Assembly (NCBI RefSeq): GCF_016908975.1
Contig: NZ_JAFBEX010000001.1
Location: forward strand, 186,001 to 250,000
Direction: 5' to 3'
DNA: 64,000 nt
From: Neobacillus cucumis
GTDB lineage: Bacteria; Bacillota; Bacilli; Bacillales; Cytobacillaceae
Under the pieces are notes generated by a model. The model saw only the letters and a program-made list of their open reading frames with translations, did no database searches and was not told the origin of the DNA. Every line of letters begins with the position of its first letter. The stretch's first letter is position 1. Below are positions 1-8,342 of the stretch, piece after piece. The translations under genes and the position numbers were made by a program.

Positions 1-173
1 AGAGAATGAAAGATTTTGTAATGCCCGAACTGTTTGAATCCCATATAATAAATGATTTGATATTTCAACAGTACCAAACGAATCTATTTCACTTCGTTTT
101 TCCGAATTTTCAATGATAGTTATGAAAATCACCACCAAAGCAAAAGAATTTTATATCTGCCCAATTTCAGCTT
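1..173. other. Window edge, no gene recognised
   Basis: No reading frame with a start or ribosome site is visible. A short dyad (AACGAA / TTCGTT followed by Ts, about 77-99, plus strand) could end a gene lying to the left, but the stem is only 6 bp. This is the downstream flank of the minus-strand Opu operon. Confidence 0.3.
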
Positions 174-1133
174 CTATTTCGCTATTCGAAGCTGGTGTGT
201 GATGTGATTAAGTGTAATGTAGCCAACCACTCGCTCACTGTCATCCACTACTGGAATTTCAGTTTCTCCTGATTCAACCAATTTGGTAAACGATTGAGTT
301 AATGGATCATCGATGCGAACAGCAATAGCCCGATTGGCCTTGGACCCTGTTGGCATTAATTCAATGACATCCGCTACCGTAAGCAAGTTCATTCGGCGGT
401 AAATATCCCGATTTCCAAGTAACTGTTTGACAAAATCGTTGGCCGGGTTTGTAAGTAGTCGATAAGGAGAATCAGCCTGTACGATTTTTCCTTCAGCCAT
501 CACCACAATTCGATCCGCTAAACGAAACGCCTCGTCCACGTCATGGGTGACGAAAAGGATGGTCTTCTTTAGTTCCTTTTGGATACGAATAAGTTCATCT
601 TGAAGACTTGTTCTTGTAATGGCATCAATGGCGCCAAAAGGCTCATCCATCAAAAGGATCGAAGGATCTGATGCCATGGCCCGGGCAATCCCAACCCGTT
701 GCTGCTGTCCTCCTGACAACTGGCGGGGATAGCGACTACGGAACTGTTTTGGATCTAAGTGCACAAGCGTTAATAGTTCATCAATTCGTTTGTTGATTTT
801 GGCTTTCTCCCAACCAAGCAACTTTGGTACAACGGCAATATTGTCCTCAATCTTCATATGGGGAAACAGGCCATTTTGCTGAATGACATACCCAATGCCT
901 CTCCGTAAGTTCTCTTCTTTCATCTGGGTAATATCGACACCGTCGATTTCAATGGTTCCGGAAGTTGGTTCATAAAGGCGGTTTACCATCTTCAAGAGTG
1001 TCGTTTTTCCACACCCGGAGTGACCGAGGAAGACGATGAACTCGCCTTCTTCGATTGATAAATTTACATTATTTACCGCAGTGGACTTAGCTCCCCGGTA
1101 TTTTTTTACGATATTTTTAAAAACGATTCCCAT
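174..1133 (-). CDS. Quaternary-amine (OpuC/ProV-type) ABC transporter ATP-binding protein with C-terminal CBS domain
   Basis: Cytoplasmic ATPase that would power uptake of an osmoprotectant-type quaternary amine (glycine betaine, carnitine or choline). Visible: Walker A GHSGCGKTT near residue 37, ABC signature LSGGQQQR near 139, Walker B ILLMDEP, switch His in TILFVTHDVDEAF, and a CBS-like segment over the last ~75 residues ending in VVGYITLNHI. At 319 aa it is shorter than B. subtilis OpuCA (~380 aa), because only about one CBS repeat is present, so ionic-strength or nucleotide sensing could differ. It is the last gene of a permease-permease-binding protein-ATPase operon behind a sigma-54 promoter. 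The substrate cannot be read from the sequence. Confidence 0.93.
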   Translation of the reverse strand: MGIVFKNIVKKYRGAKSTAVNNVNLSIEEGEFIVFLGHSGCGKTTLLKMVNRLYEPTSGTIEIDGVDITQMKEENLRRGIGYVIQQNGLFPHMKIEDNIAVVPKLLGWEKAKINKRIDELLTLVHLDPKQFRSRYPRQLSGGQQQRVGIARAMASDPSILLMDEPFGAIDAITRTSLQDELIRIQKELKKTILFVTHDVDEAFRLADRIVVMAEGKIVQADSPYRLLTNPANDFVKQLLGNRDIYRRMNLLTVADVIELMPTGSKANRAIAVRIDDPLTQSFTKLVESGETEIPVVDDSERVVGYITLNHITHQLRIAK

Positions 1134-1175
1134 TTCCTCACCTCCAAATTATATAGACCATAACGGGTTTTCAAT

Positions 1176-2105
1176 TTATTTCAATAATCCATTTTTCGTT
1201 AAGAAGTCTTTGGCCACATCTTTGATTTCTTTCTTATCGGGTCCATCAACTTCCCAATCCAGCTTTTGCATTTGCTCATCAGTCAGTAAGGACATTAATT
1301 TTTCAAGCGGAGCTTTAATTTGTGGATATTCCTTTAACTTTTTGTCACTAATGATCGGTGCAACATTGTAAGCAGGGAAAAATTCAATATCATCTTTTAA
1401 GACAACCAAATGATTTCCAGCGACATCTCCGTCAGAACCCACCGAAACGGTTACATCGGATTTTCCTTGCATCAGCGGCTGATAGCGCAAGCTATAGTCA
1501 ATTTGGAATTGATTCTTAAATTTAAATCCACCTTGATCCTTATAGTATTTTTGCAATCCTGGCAATGCATCTGGGCGGACATCAAATTCTTGCGGGAAAG
1601 AGAGCACTAGGTCTTTGCTGTGTTTCGCTAAATCTGAAATTGTTTTTAAGTTATATTTTTCAGCAGTTGCTTTCTTTACGGCAAATCCGTAGGTACTATT
1701 CAGAGGTGCTGGCTGCAGCCATTCAATGTTCCATTGTTTAAATCCGTCACTAACTTCTGTCAGCACCTTTTTCTGGTCCTTTTCCAACGGTTTCTTTAAG
1801 ATATCAACCAATCCTGTGCCAGTGTACTCCGGATACATGTCAACTTGACCGCTTTTAATGGCTTGGAAAGTAACATTTGTTCCTCCAAGGTTAAGCTTAC
1901 GTACAACCGGAACATGATTGGCTTCCAATATGTCCGCAAACATTTCCCCTTGAATGTAATTCTCTGTGTTATTCTTTGAACCTACTACAATCGGATCCTT
2001 TTTCCCGCCAGAAGCACTTGTCGATTGGTTTGAACTTCCGCACCCTACTAAAGACAACACCAATGCACCAGTTAATATACCTGTATATATCGTTGTTTTT
2101 TTCAT
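1176..2105 (-). CDS. Quaternary-amine ABC transporter substrate-binding lipoprotein (OpuCC-like)
   Basis: Extracytoplasmic binding lipoprotein. A signal peptide with lipobox LVGC places the lipidated Cys at residue 22, followed by a low-complexity Ser/Gly linker. The mature part is an OpuAC/glycine-betaine-binding fold: VVGSKNNTENYIQGEMFADI near the start and DMYPEYTGTGL near residue 95, the latter typical of ProX/OpuBC/OpuCC proteins. It lies 13 bp after the second permease and 42 bp before the ATPase gene. A second, distantly related binding protein is encoded at 3740-4678, upstream of the same transporter. Confidence 0.92.
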   Translation of the reverse strand: MKKTTIYTGILTGALVLSLVGCGSSNQSTSASGGKKDPIVVGSKNNTENYIQGEMFADILEANHVPVVRKLNLGGTNVTFQAIKSGQVDMYPEYTGTGLVDILKKPLEKDQKKVLTEVSDGFKQWNIEWLQPAPLNSTYGFAVKKATAEKYNLKTISDLAKHSKDLVLSFPQEFDVRPDALPGLQKYYKDQGGFKFKNQFQIDYSLRYQPLMQGKSDVTVSVGSDGDVAGNHLVVLKDDIEFFPAYNVAPIISDKKLKEYPQIKAPLEKLMSLLTDEQMQKLDWEVDGPDKKEIKDVAKDFLTKNGLLK

Positions 2106-2118
2106 ACTTTTCTCCTCC

Positions 2119-2754
2119 TTAACGTTGATAAATCGTTACTCTTTTTAATAGCAAGCCAAACAATGATTCACTTAGGACAGCTAACAAGGCCACGGGAACT
2201 GCCCCTATCATTAAAAGCCCAGTATCAAACATTGCAATCCCATTCATAATGTAATTCCCTAATCCTCCGCCACCGATTAAGACGGCCAAAGTGGCACTAG
2301 CAATAACTTCAACCGAAGCGGTTCGAATGCCGGCTAGCATGACAGGCAAAGCTAAAGGGAATTCGACTTTACCAGTGGTTTGAATTCTACTCATTCCCAT
2401 TCCATATGCTGCTTCCCTAATTAAGGGATCAATTTCTTTGAAGGCCACATAGGTATTAATCAAAATTGGCGGACAAGCAAGAACTGTTAAGGCCAACAAA
2501 GCTGGCTTAAATCCAACACCGAGAATTGGCATGGCCAAGGCCAGAATCGCAAGGCTCGGGATAACACGTGTGATGTTAACAAGATTTATAACAGGTTCTG
2601 CTATTTTTGTAGTCTTTGAGATGTAAATTCCCAACGGAATACAAATGACCATCGCTACAAGAATGGAAACTAGACTCAACGCGATATGCTGAATGAGATT
2701 TGAGTAAAAAGCGTGTGCATTGGTAGAAAAATAGTTTTGAATTTCACTGAACAT
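2119..2754 (-). CDS. OpuC-type ABC transporter permease
   Basis: Inner-membrane permease of the BPD_transp_1 family, 211 aa with five or six hydrophobic segments. The cytoplasmic EAA loop reads REAAYGMGMSRIQTTGKVEFPLALPVMLAGI, the site that contacts the ATPase. The Gly-rich IGGGGLG stretch and the motif P(S)LAILALAMPILG are typical of OpuCB/OpuCD. It is paired with the 206-aa permease just upstream (19 bp gap), presumably as a heterodimer. Confidence 0.9.
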   Translation of the reverse strand: MFSEIQNYFSTNAHAFYSNLIQHIALSLVSILVAMVICIPLGIYISKTTKIAEPVINLVNITRVIPSLAILALAMPILGVGFKPALLALTVLACPPILINTYVAFKEIDPLIREAAYGMGMSRIQTTGKVEFPLALPVMLAGIRTASVEVIASATLAVLIGGGGLGNYIMNGIAMFDTGLLMIGAVPVALLAVLSESLFGLLLKRVTIYQR

Positions 2755-2772
2755 GATTACTATCCCCCTTTC

Positions 2773-3393
2773 CTAAGCCATTTTCGGACGGAACATCCAT
2801 TCAATTCCGCGGAATAATAAATCTGCAAGAATTGCCAAAACGGCAATACTGACTGTACCGGCGATAATTTTGTCTGGGTAGGAACGATACAGTCCATCGA
2901 AGATTAAAGTACCAAGCCCGCCAGCTCCAATCCAAGCTGCCACGGAACCAATACTGATTGTTGAAACAGCTGCCACACGAATGCCGGCGATAATAACAGG
3001 AACAGCTAGCGGAATCTCAATTTTCATGAGGACTTGTCCTCGATTCATCCCCATCCCTTTGGCCGCTTCCAACATCAGTGGGTCAATTCCCTTGATTGCC
3101 GCGACGACATTGCGGATCAAGATCATTTGCGAGTAAGCTACTAAACCTACTATAGCGGTCTGTACATCAAGTCCTGTAACCGGTATCAAAAATGCGAATA
3201 ATGCAAGACTTGGAATGGTATAAAGGATTCCGAAAAAGCCTGTCACAGGAAAATACAATCGTTGAAACTTGCTGACAAGAATACCGAGTGGAATCGCAAT
3301 GAGCAACGCTATCCCCAATGCAATGACTGTCATCGATAAATGCTGTAAAAAAAGCTGCCAAACACTGTCAAAGTTAGTAAATAAAAATTTCAT
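2773..3393 (-). CDS. OpuC-type ABC transporter permease, first gene of the sigma-54-driven operon
   Basis: 206-aa membrane permease of the same family, with an EAA loop LEAAKGMGMNRGQVLMKIEIP and five or six membrane spans. The leader is about 75 nt from the predicted sigma-54 transcription start, and a ribosome site (GAGGGTGAG region) precedes the ATG. Gene order permease-permease-binding protein-ATPase differs from B. subtilis opuC (ATPase-permease-binding protein-permease). Confidence 0.9.
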   Translation of the reverse strand: MKFLFTNFDSVWQLFLQHLSMTVIALGIALLIAIPLGILVSKFQRLYFPVTGFFGILYTIPSLALFAFLIPVTGLDVQTAIVGLVAYSQMILIRNVVAAIKGIDPLMLEAAKGMGMNRGQVLMKIEIPLAVPVIIAGIRVAAVSTISIGSVAAWIGAGGLGTLIFDGLYRSYPDKIIAGTVSIAVLAILADLLFRGIEWMFRPKMA

Positions 3394-3480
3394 GTTCTCT
3401 CACCCTCTTTTTCCCACACTTCATTTTCTTTGGTGTCCATCCCAAATACTCTCACCTCTCTTTGTTTATACTTTTATTAA

Positions 3481-3496
3481 TGCAAGTACCGTGCCA
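3481..3496 (-). promoter_or_regulatory. Sigma-54 (SigL) -24/-12 promoter of the Opu operon
   Basis: On the minus strand the sequence reads TGGCAC-N5-TTGCA, an exact match to the sigma-54 consensus with invariant GG and GC at the correct spacing. Initiation is expected near 3470, about 75 nt before the first permease start at 3393. The only sigma-54 activator in the window is encoded by the neighbouring upstream operon. The match is seen directly; activity is inferred. Confidence 0.85.
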
Positions 3497-3569
3497 ACTT
3501 TACATATACCTTGTAATGTCACTATTTCGACACATTATTGAGCATTTTCCGCTAAATTTCAAAGTGAAC

Positions 3570-3610
3570 TGCACAAAAATTTTACAGTTTTGTTGTTGGA
3601 TTTTTGTGCA
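3570..3610. promoter_or_regulatory. Inverted repeat, candidate enhancer (UAS) for the NtrC-type activator
   Basis: Perfect 11-bp arms TGCACAAAAAT (3570-3580) and ATTTTTGTGCA (3600-3610) with centres 30 bp apart, close to three helical turns. They lie about 75-115 bp upstream of the -24 element at 3481-3496, the usual place for an activator site at sigma-54 promoters. Because the dyad has a 19-nt spacer and no following T tract, it is not terminator-like. Confidence 0.6.
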
Positions 3611-3621
3611 ACCGCTTACTT

Positions 3622-3663
3622 TTTTGCAAAAAAAAGAAACAGGACGTCCTTTCGACCTGTTTC
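3622..3663 (-). terminator. Terminator of the kinase-regulator-binding protein operon
   Basis: On the minus strand, GAAACAGG (3663-3656) and CCTGTTTC (3643-3636) form an 8-bp stem followed directly by a run of nine Ts. It separates the upstream three-gene operon from the sigma-54 promoter, so the transporter is a separate transcription unit. Confidence 0.85.
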
Positions 3664-3739
3664 TCATCTATATTCGCTGATAAATTCGAGGGATATTCCA
3701 TTTCGTTGGTGATAATACTATTGCCTCACAATAACAAGT

Positions 3740-4678
3740 CTAATGCTGCAATAGATGGTGATCTCTTAAAAAAGTCCAAGCCGTTTGGGCAATGTCCTGG
3801 TGTTGAATGTCTACCTTGTATAAAAGTTCCAGCATATTTTGGTTCGTCAGGACATTTGAAATTTGTGTGAGAATTTCCCGCAGTTCCGGTTTTTTCGTCA
3901 ATGTTTGGTTTAAGATCACAGGGGCCGCATCGTAAGGAGGGAAAACATGACGGTCATCCTTAAGTATGACGAGATGATTGAATTTAACTCGTGCATCATT
4001 CGCCATGCCGACCGCCACTTCAACCCGCCCTTCTAGTACCGCTTGCGATAAGAGACTGGTATCAACGGCTATAATTTTATCATTTGGTACGGAAAACTGG
4101 TACACTTGCTCCAATTGCTTAAATCCATCTACCCTATTCAGGTACTCCTCATTCATGGCGATTTTTATCGAACCATTATCACGACGAATATAGTCAGCAA
4201 GATCGCTTATGGTTTTTATATGAAGTTTATTGGCCAAATCCTCGTTTACGAGGACCGCCCAATTGCTGTTCATCTGACTCCTTGGCAGCCATATGATGCC
4301 CCTTTTCCCATCCTCTTTTGCTACCGCTTGATATGCCTTATCCGGATTAAATATTGGGGGCCTTTTTAGGTAGTTAACCTGAGCCGTGGAAGTATATTCC
4401 CAATATAAATCAACTTTGCCATTCTCCATGGCAGAACGGATTGCTGGACTATCCAAAAATACCAATTCTTTCACATGATAACCGTGTGCCTGCAACACTA
4501 AAGATGTTATTTTCATCAGAAGGTACTGCTCAGTCATTGACTTTGAGCCGATGGTAATTTCCCCTTTTTGAACGGGTCGTCCTTTGGAACCAGAAATGTA
4601 GGATCCCTTGCTCAAAGGACTGCATGCGCCTAAAACACTTAGCAACATGAGGATCAAGCAAACGCGTCCAATCTTCAT
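3740..4678 (-). CDS. Stand-alone OpuC/OsmoX-type substrate-binding lipoprotein
   Basis: 312 aa with lipobox LGAC (Cys 19). The mature domain is a glycine-betaine/choline-binding fold with ITIGSKSMTEQYLL near residue 42 and DLYWEYTSTAQV near residue 94, parallel to the transporter's own binding protein but clearly divergent. It overlaps the response-regulator gene by 4 bp (ATGA) and has no permease or ATPase in its own operon. It may feed the downstream transporter with a second ligand or present ligand to the kinase's extracellular domain; both are inferences. Confidence 0.85.
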   Translation of the reverse strand: MKIGRVCLILMLLSVLGACSPLSKGSYISGSKGRPVQKGEITIGSKSMTEQYLLMKITSLVLQAHGYHVKELVFLDSPAIRSAMENGKVDLYWEYTSTAQVNYLKRPPIFNPDKAYQAVAKEDGKRGIIWLPRSQMNSNWAVLVNEDLANKLHIKTISDLADYIRRDNGSIKIAMNEEYLNRVDGFKQLEQVYQFSVPNDKIIAVDTSLLSQAVLEGRVEVAVGMANDARVKFNHLVILKDDRHVFPPYDAAPVILNQTLTKKPELREILTQISNVLTNQNMLELLYKVDIQHQDIAQTAWTFLRDHHLLQH

Positions 4679-5997
4679 GCTTTTCTCAGCTTTTTCATTT
4701 TGTAAATTAGCGTGTTACGGGAGATGCCAAGCAGGTCAGCAGCTTTCGTTTGGTTTCCGCCACTTTCCTGAAGGGCTTTTTCAATCAACTGCACCTCCAC
4801 ATTATCTAAGGTTTCTTGCAGGTTTATATTTGAAAAAGTAGAATCTTTTTTGACCATCTCTTTTTTAATTGTTTCATCAAATGTTAGGTCTTCCGGCTCA
4901 ATGCTTCCTGACCTTTTTAAAATATGCGTCCGCTCCGTTACGTTTAAGAGTTCACGAATATTGCCCGGCCAGGCATACTCGCAAAGTGCTTGCACCGCTT
5001 CAGTTGAAAAGGAAAGGGCTTTTTTATATTTTTGATTTAGGCGCTGAAGCTGCTGGTTTAGCAGGAAAGGAATATCCTCCTTCCGCTCGCGGAGCGGGGG
5101 AATCTCAATTTCTACAACATTCAGCCGATAATAGAGATCATTGCGGAACTTCCCATCTTGGACAAGCTGGCGAACCGGTTTATTTGTTGCCGACAAAATG
5201 CGAATATCAACGGCTTTTTCTGTATGGCTCCCGAGGCGCATCAGCTTTTTCTCTTCGATTACGTGCAAAAGTTTTGCTTGCATCGGCAAGGAAATTTCAC
5301 CAATTTCATCCAAGAAAATAGTTCCTCCATTTGCCGCTTCAAATTTGCCGGCACGAGATTCAGTGGCACCTGTAAACGCCCCTTTTTGCACACCAAACAG
5401 TTCACTCTCCAACAGGTTCTCAGGAATAGCCGCACAATTGATCGAGATAAAAGGCCCTTCTGCTCTCTCGCTGTGGCTATGAATCCATTTGGCCAACGCT
5501 GTTTTGCCAACACCGCTTTCTCCCAGCAACATAACGCTTGCATCGGTTTGAGTAATCGGTTCCAACCATTGAAGCACCTGTTTCATTTTTTTACTTTGCC
5601 AAATCAACTCTTCTTTTCCCGGGTGGACAGGATTTAAGGAGAGCCTTTTAACTGCTTCAGTTAGAACTTTAAGTTCAATTGGTTTGTTAAAAAAATCCTC
5701 AGCTCCAAGTTTCATGGCTGCAACTGCATTTTCAATGTTCCCATGAGCAGTCAACATATAGACAACAGTTTCAGGAGAAATCTGTTTAATTTGATGAAGT
5801 ACATCAAGTCCGGTTGTATCTGTAAGCATAAAGTCAAGAATGACAACGTCGACTTTTGTCTTTTTTACAATGTCAACTGCCGTCTTGCCTTGATACGCTT
5901 CAAGTGTGGAAAAACCTTCCTTTTTTAGTTTGTATGCAATATTTCGGCACAGTTTAACTTCATCGTCCACGACAAGTACAACTGTCGGATTAACCAA
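4675..5997 (-). CDS. NtrC-family sigma-54-dependent response regulator
   Basis: Transcriptional activator, about 440 aa. A receiver domain has the acidic pair DD at 11-12, phosphoacceptor Asp about 55 in VVILDFML, and Lys in FFNKP. An AAA+ domain follows with Walker A GESGVGKT and the sigma-54 contact loop GAFTGA. A C-terminal Fis-type helix-turn-helix ends it (GGNQTKAADLLGISRNTLIY). The frame is open to 6123, but TTG at 5997 has a well-placed AGTGGAG ribosome site and starts just before the receiver fold. It overlaps the kinase gene by 8 bp, implying coupled translation. The likely target is the sigma-54 promoter at 3481-3496. Confidence 0.92.
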   Translation of the reverse strand: MVNPTVVLVVDDEVKLCRNIAYKLKKEGFSTLEAYQGKTAVDIVKKTKVDVVILDFMLTDTTGLDVLHQIKQISPETVVYMLTAHGNIENAVAAMKLGAEDFFNKPIELKVLTEAVKRLSLNPVHPGKEELIWQSKKMKQVLQWLEPITQTDASVMLLGESGVGKTALAKWIHSHSERAEGPFISINCAAIPENLLESELFGVQKGAFTGATESRAGKFEAANGGTIFLDEIGEISLPMQAKLLHVIEEKKLMRLGSHTEKAVDIRILSATNKPVRQLVQDGKFRNDLYYRLNVVEIEIPPLRERKEDIPFLLNQQLQRLNQKYKKALSFSTEAVQALCEYAWPGNIRELLNVTERTHILKRSGSIEPEDLTFDETIKKEMVKKDSTFSNINLQETLDNVEVQLIEKALQESGGNQTKAADLLGISRNTLIYKMKKLRKA

Positions 5998-8074
5998 TTG
6001 TTCGCTCCACTTTGTGGTAATCACTGTTGTCAGTCCCCTTCCCAGTTCGTTTTGGAAAAATACATTGAATCGTCGTACCTTGTCTTTTTTCCGTATTACT
6101 TTCGATTTTAATGGATCCCCCATGTTCGATCATAATATCTCTAGCAATGGTCAAGCCTAAGCCTGATCCTTGTTTTTTAGTGGAATAGAAAGGATTAAAC
6201 AGCCATTCAAGGTCTTGCTGAGAAATGCCCTCTCCCGTATCACTCACAGTGACGATTAAAGTGGCATTTTCCACCTTGCGAATTTTAATTCGGACAGTCC
6301 CACCGTTTGGCATAGCTTCCATACTATTAAGAAAGAGGTTTAAGAAAACCTGCATCAGTTTGTTTGGTTTCGCGAGAATCGGTGGAACCAACTGTGGATA
6401 ATCGCGTACCGCCTCTACTCCCGCTTCGTTGAATTTGATCCTCAGCAAATGAATCACCCTATCAAGCAGATGGTCCATTTTCACCCAGGTTTCATCGTCA
6501 TTTTTCGTACGAGCAAAATTAAGGAAATCTGCCACTATTCCGCTCATCCGACGTACTTCCTCATCAATGTCGTCGATAAAAGTGGCAATAATGTCCGGTT
6601 CTGCTCCTTCGCAAAACTCCTCCTTGAGCAGTTCTGTAGTACTAGCCAGCACTGCAAGCGGGTTTTTCAATTCATGGGCAATACCAGTGGTGATTTGACC
6701 AATGGTTGCCAGTTTTTCACTTTGCTGAAAATGGGTTTCCCACAACTTCAATTGAGAGATATCCTGGAGAACGGCAATCATGCCATCTTCAAATGGTGAA
6801 GTTACTAGTTTTATAATGTGCCGTTTTCCTTTTAAGTCGGTAAGCTGAAATTCTTTTTCACCTACTGGGTATAAAGGCAGTTCAAATGGAAGCGATATCA
6901 TTTTTTTGCCCTTTAATTGTTGAACATTTATACCGCTTAATCTAGCAAAATTTCCGTTTATATGGGTGATGGTTCCTTTCGGGTCAACTGTAATAAGAGC
7001 GTACGGAATAGATTCAATGACATCATGCAAGAAGCGCTCGTTCTTCTTTAGACCCTCGCCCATTTTATGCATAGTGGTGTACAGAATACCCAATTCATCT
7101 TTGCGCTTTTTGATTGGCACCCTCTGGAAAAAGTCCCCTTTTTGATAATACTTAGCCCATTTGGTAAGCAGTACAATAGGGTAGATCAAACTACGCAAGC
7201 CAAAGATGATAAAAAAGATGGAAAACAAGAAAACCGCAGCAAAACCTGCTTTTAAAGCAAGTGAAAGTTTGGTAATGGGTTGAAAAGCTACCTTCTCTGG
7301 TACACCTAGTGTAAGACCCCAATTACTCCACATTGTCTGGTATGCTACGATGCTGGCTTGTCCGTGATAGGTGCTCTCCTTTGTTCCTTCTTCGTCGAGC
7401 GCAAGCTGACTTTGAACAGCATCTGTGTCCATCTTCTTACCCCATTCCTTCCTGTCAGTCGAAGCAATCACGCGACCATCCTCGTCAAGTAAAGAGGAAA
7501 AACCGCCTTGTGTGTCGCTAATACTTTTAAGGACATCTGACAGATAGTCACGGCTTAGTTCTGCTACAAGGACTCCTTGGAAGGTGTGACCTGCCGTAAT
7601 AAGCGGAATAGCTACGGTAACCGCATCTTCTTTTCGATAATTTTGGATTAGCCCTGAAACAGTATATGTATAAGTCCAGCGCATTTGTTCAAACTGTGGG
7701 TATTGATAGATTTGTCCGTTTCCTTTTTCATTAAAAGGCGCCTCAAATTGCACTTGTTTATTGGCATCAATCAGGTAGATAGAATGAATAATGGAGCTCT
7801 GGGAAATGGTATGTTTCGCCCGTTCAAACATGGTTTCCCGGCTTTTTGTATCAGCAACCAACTGCAGCTGGAGTACGACGTTGTTGACCTCATTATTTAA
7901 CCTATTAACAAGGGCTCCTGCACTGATTTTATTTCGATGAATAATATCCGCTTCCAATACTTTATGCGCATATCCGACAATGACCTGATAGATCACAAAA
8001 GAAGGAATCAGAAAAACAGCGGAAAAAATGAGCAAATATTTTTTTGTTATTGTAATTTTTGTGGTTCTTATCAT
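5990..8074 (-). CDS. Membrane sensor histidine kinase (extracellular Cache-like sensor, HAMP, PAS, HisKA, HATPase)
   Basis: 694 aa. A membrane span near residues 13-35 and another near 283-305 bracket an extracytoplasmic domain of about 245 residues that resembles double-Cache sensors (contains STDRKEWGKK and a late GLTLGVP strand). HAMP and PAS (ESIPYALITVDPKGTITHINGN) follow, then the phosphoacceptor His in GIAHELKNPLAV, N box NLFLNSMEAM, and G boxes DTGEGIS and GSGLGLTIA. It is the first gene of the operon; its partner is the sigma-54 activator that overlaps its end. The ligand is unknown; genomic context suggests a quaternary amine. Confidence 0.92.
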   Translation of the reverse strand: MIRTTKITITKKYLLIFSAVFLIPSFVIYQVIVGYAHKVLEADIIHRNKISAGALVNRLNNEVNNVVLQLQLVADTKSRETMFERAKHTISQSSIIHSIYLIDANKQVQFEAPFNEKGNGQIYQYPQFEQMRWTYTYTVSGLIQNYRKEDAVTVAIPLITAGHTFQGVLVAELSRDYLSDVLKSISDTQGGFSSLLDEDGRVIASTDRKEWGKKMDTDAVQSQLALDEEGTKESTYHGQASIVAYQTMWSNWGLTLGVPEKVAFQPITKLSLALKAGFAAVFLFSIFFIIFGLRSLIYPIVLLTKWAKYYQKGDFFQRVPIKKRKDELGILYTTMHKMGEGLKKNERFLHDVIESIPYALITVDPKGTITHINGNFARLSGINVQQLKGKKMISLPFELPLYPVGEKEFQLTDLKGKRHIIKLVTSPFEDGMIAVLQDISQLKLWETHFQQSEKLATIGQITTGIAHELKNPLAVLASTTELLKEEFCEGAEPDIIATFIDDIDEEVRRMSGIVADFLNFARTKNDDETWVKMDHLLDRVIHLLRIKFNEAGVEAVRDYPQLVPPILAKPNKLMQVFLNLFLNSMEAMPNGGTVRIKIRKVENATLIVTVSDTGEGISQQDLEWLFNPFYSTKKQGSGLGLTIARDIMIEHGGSIKIESNTEKRQGTTIQCIFPKRTGKGTDNSDYHKVERTIG

Positions 8075-8141
8075 GGCCTCTCCTGTATGTTCATTCTTCC
8101 CTAACCTTTATATTTAGAAAAATTACACTCTACTACTAAAT

Positions 8142-8169
8142 AATATACAATAGTAATGCTAAATGACAA
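8142..8169 (-). promoter_or_regulatory. Sigma-A-type promoter of the histidine kinase operon
   Basis: On the minus strand TTGTCA, 16-bp spacer, TATATT, about 70 bp upstream of the kinase start; AGGAGAGGCC precedes its ATG. It suggests housekeeping expression of the sensor operon and sigma-54 expression of the transporter. Confidence 0.55.
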
Positions 8170-8299
8170 TTAGTAATTTTCCGTAAATAATTTCCTCTTG
8201 TACAGGATGTTGAATCAAAGCATATGGGGTCATTTTCCAGAAATAATATCCACTTCCTATTTACTAAAGTTTATAATAAACAATCTAGTATCCTTTGAA

Positions 8300-8333
8300 A
8301 AGTAAAAATGGTGGCCTATTAAGGTCACCATTT
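8300..8333 (-). terminator. Terminator downstream of yfkAB
   Basis: Arms AAATGGTGGCC (8306-8316) and GGTCACCATTT (8323-8333) pair with one mismatch; reading minus, the second arm runs into TTTTT. It lies 10 bp beyond the yfkAB stop. The rest of 8075-8300 holds only the kinase promoter. Confidence 0.75.
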
Positions 8334-8342
8334 AGTAAACTA

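Noticed and set aside
4869..5637. Several plus-strand frames of 110-160 codons opposite the activator gene
   Set aside because: They are antisense shadows of a well-conserved AAA+ gene, without ribosome sites.
5998..6123. N-terminal extension of the sigma-54 activator to 6123
   Set aside because: It lies inside the kinase catalytic domain, is rich in Lys/Arg without a fold, and TTG 5997 has the better ribosome site.
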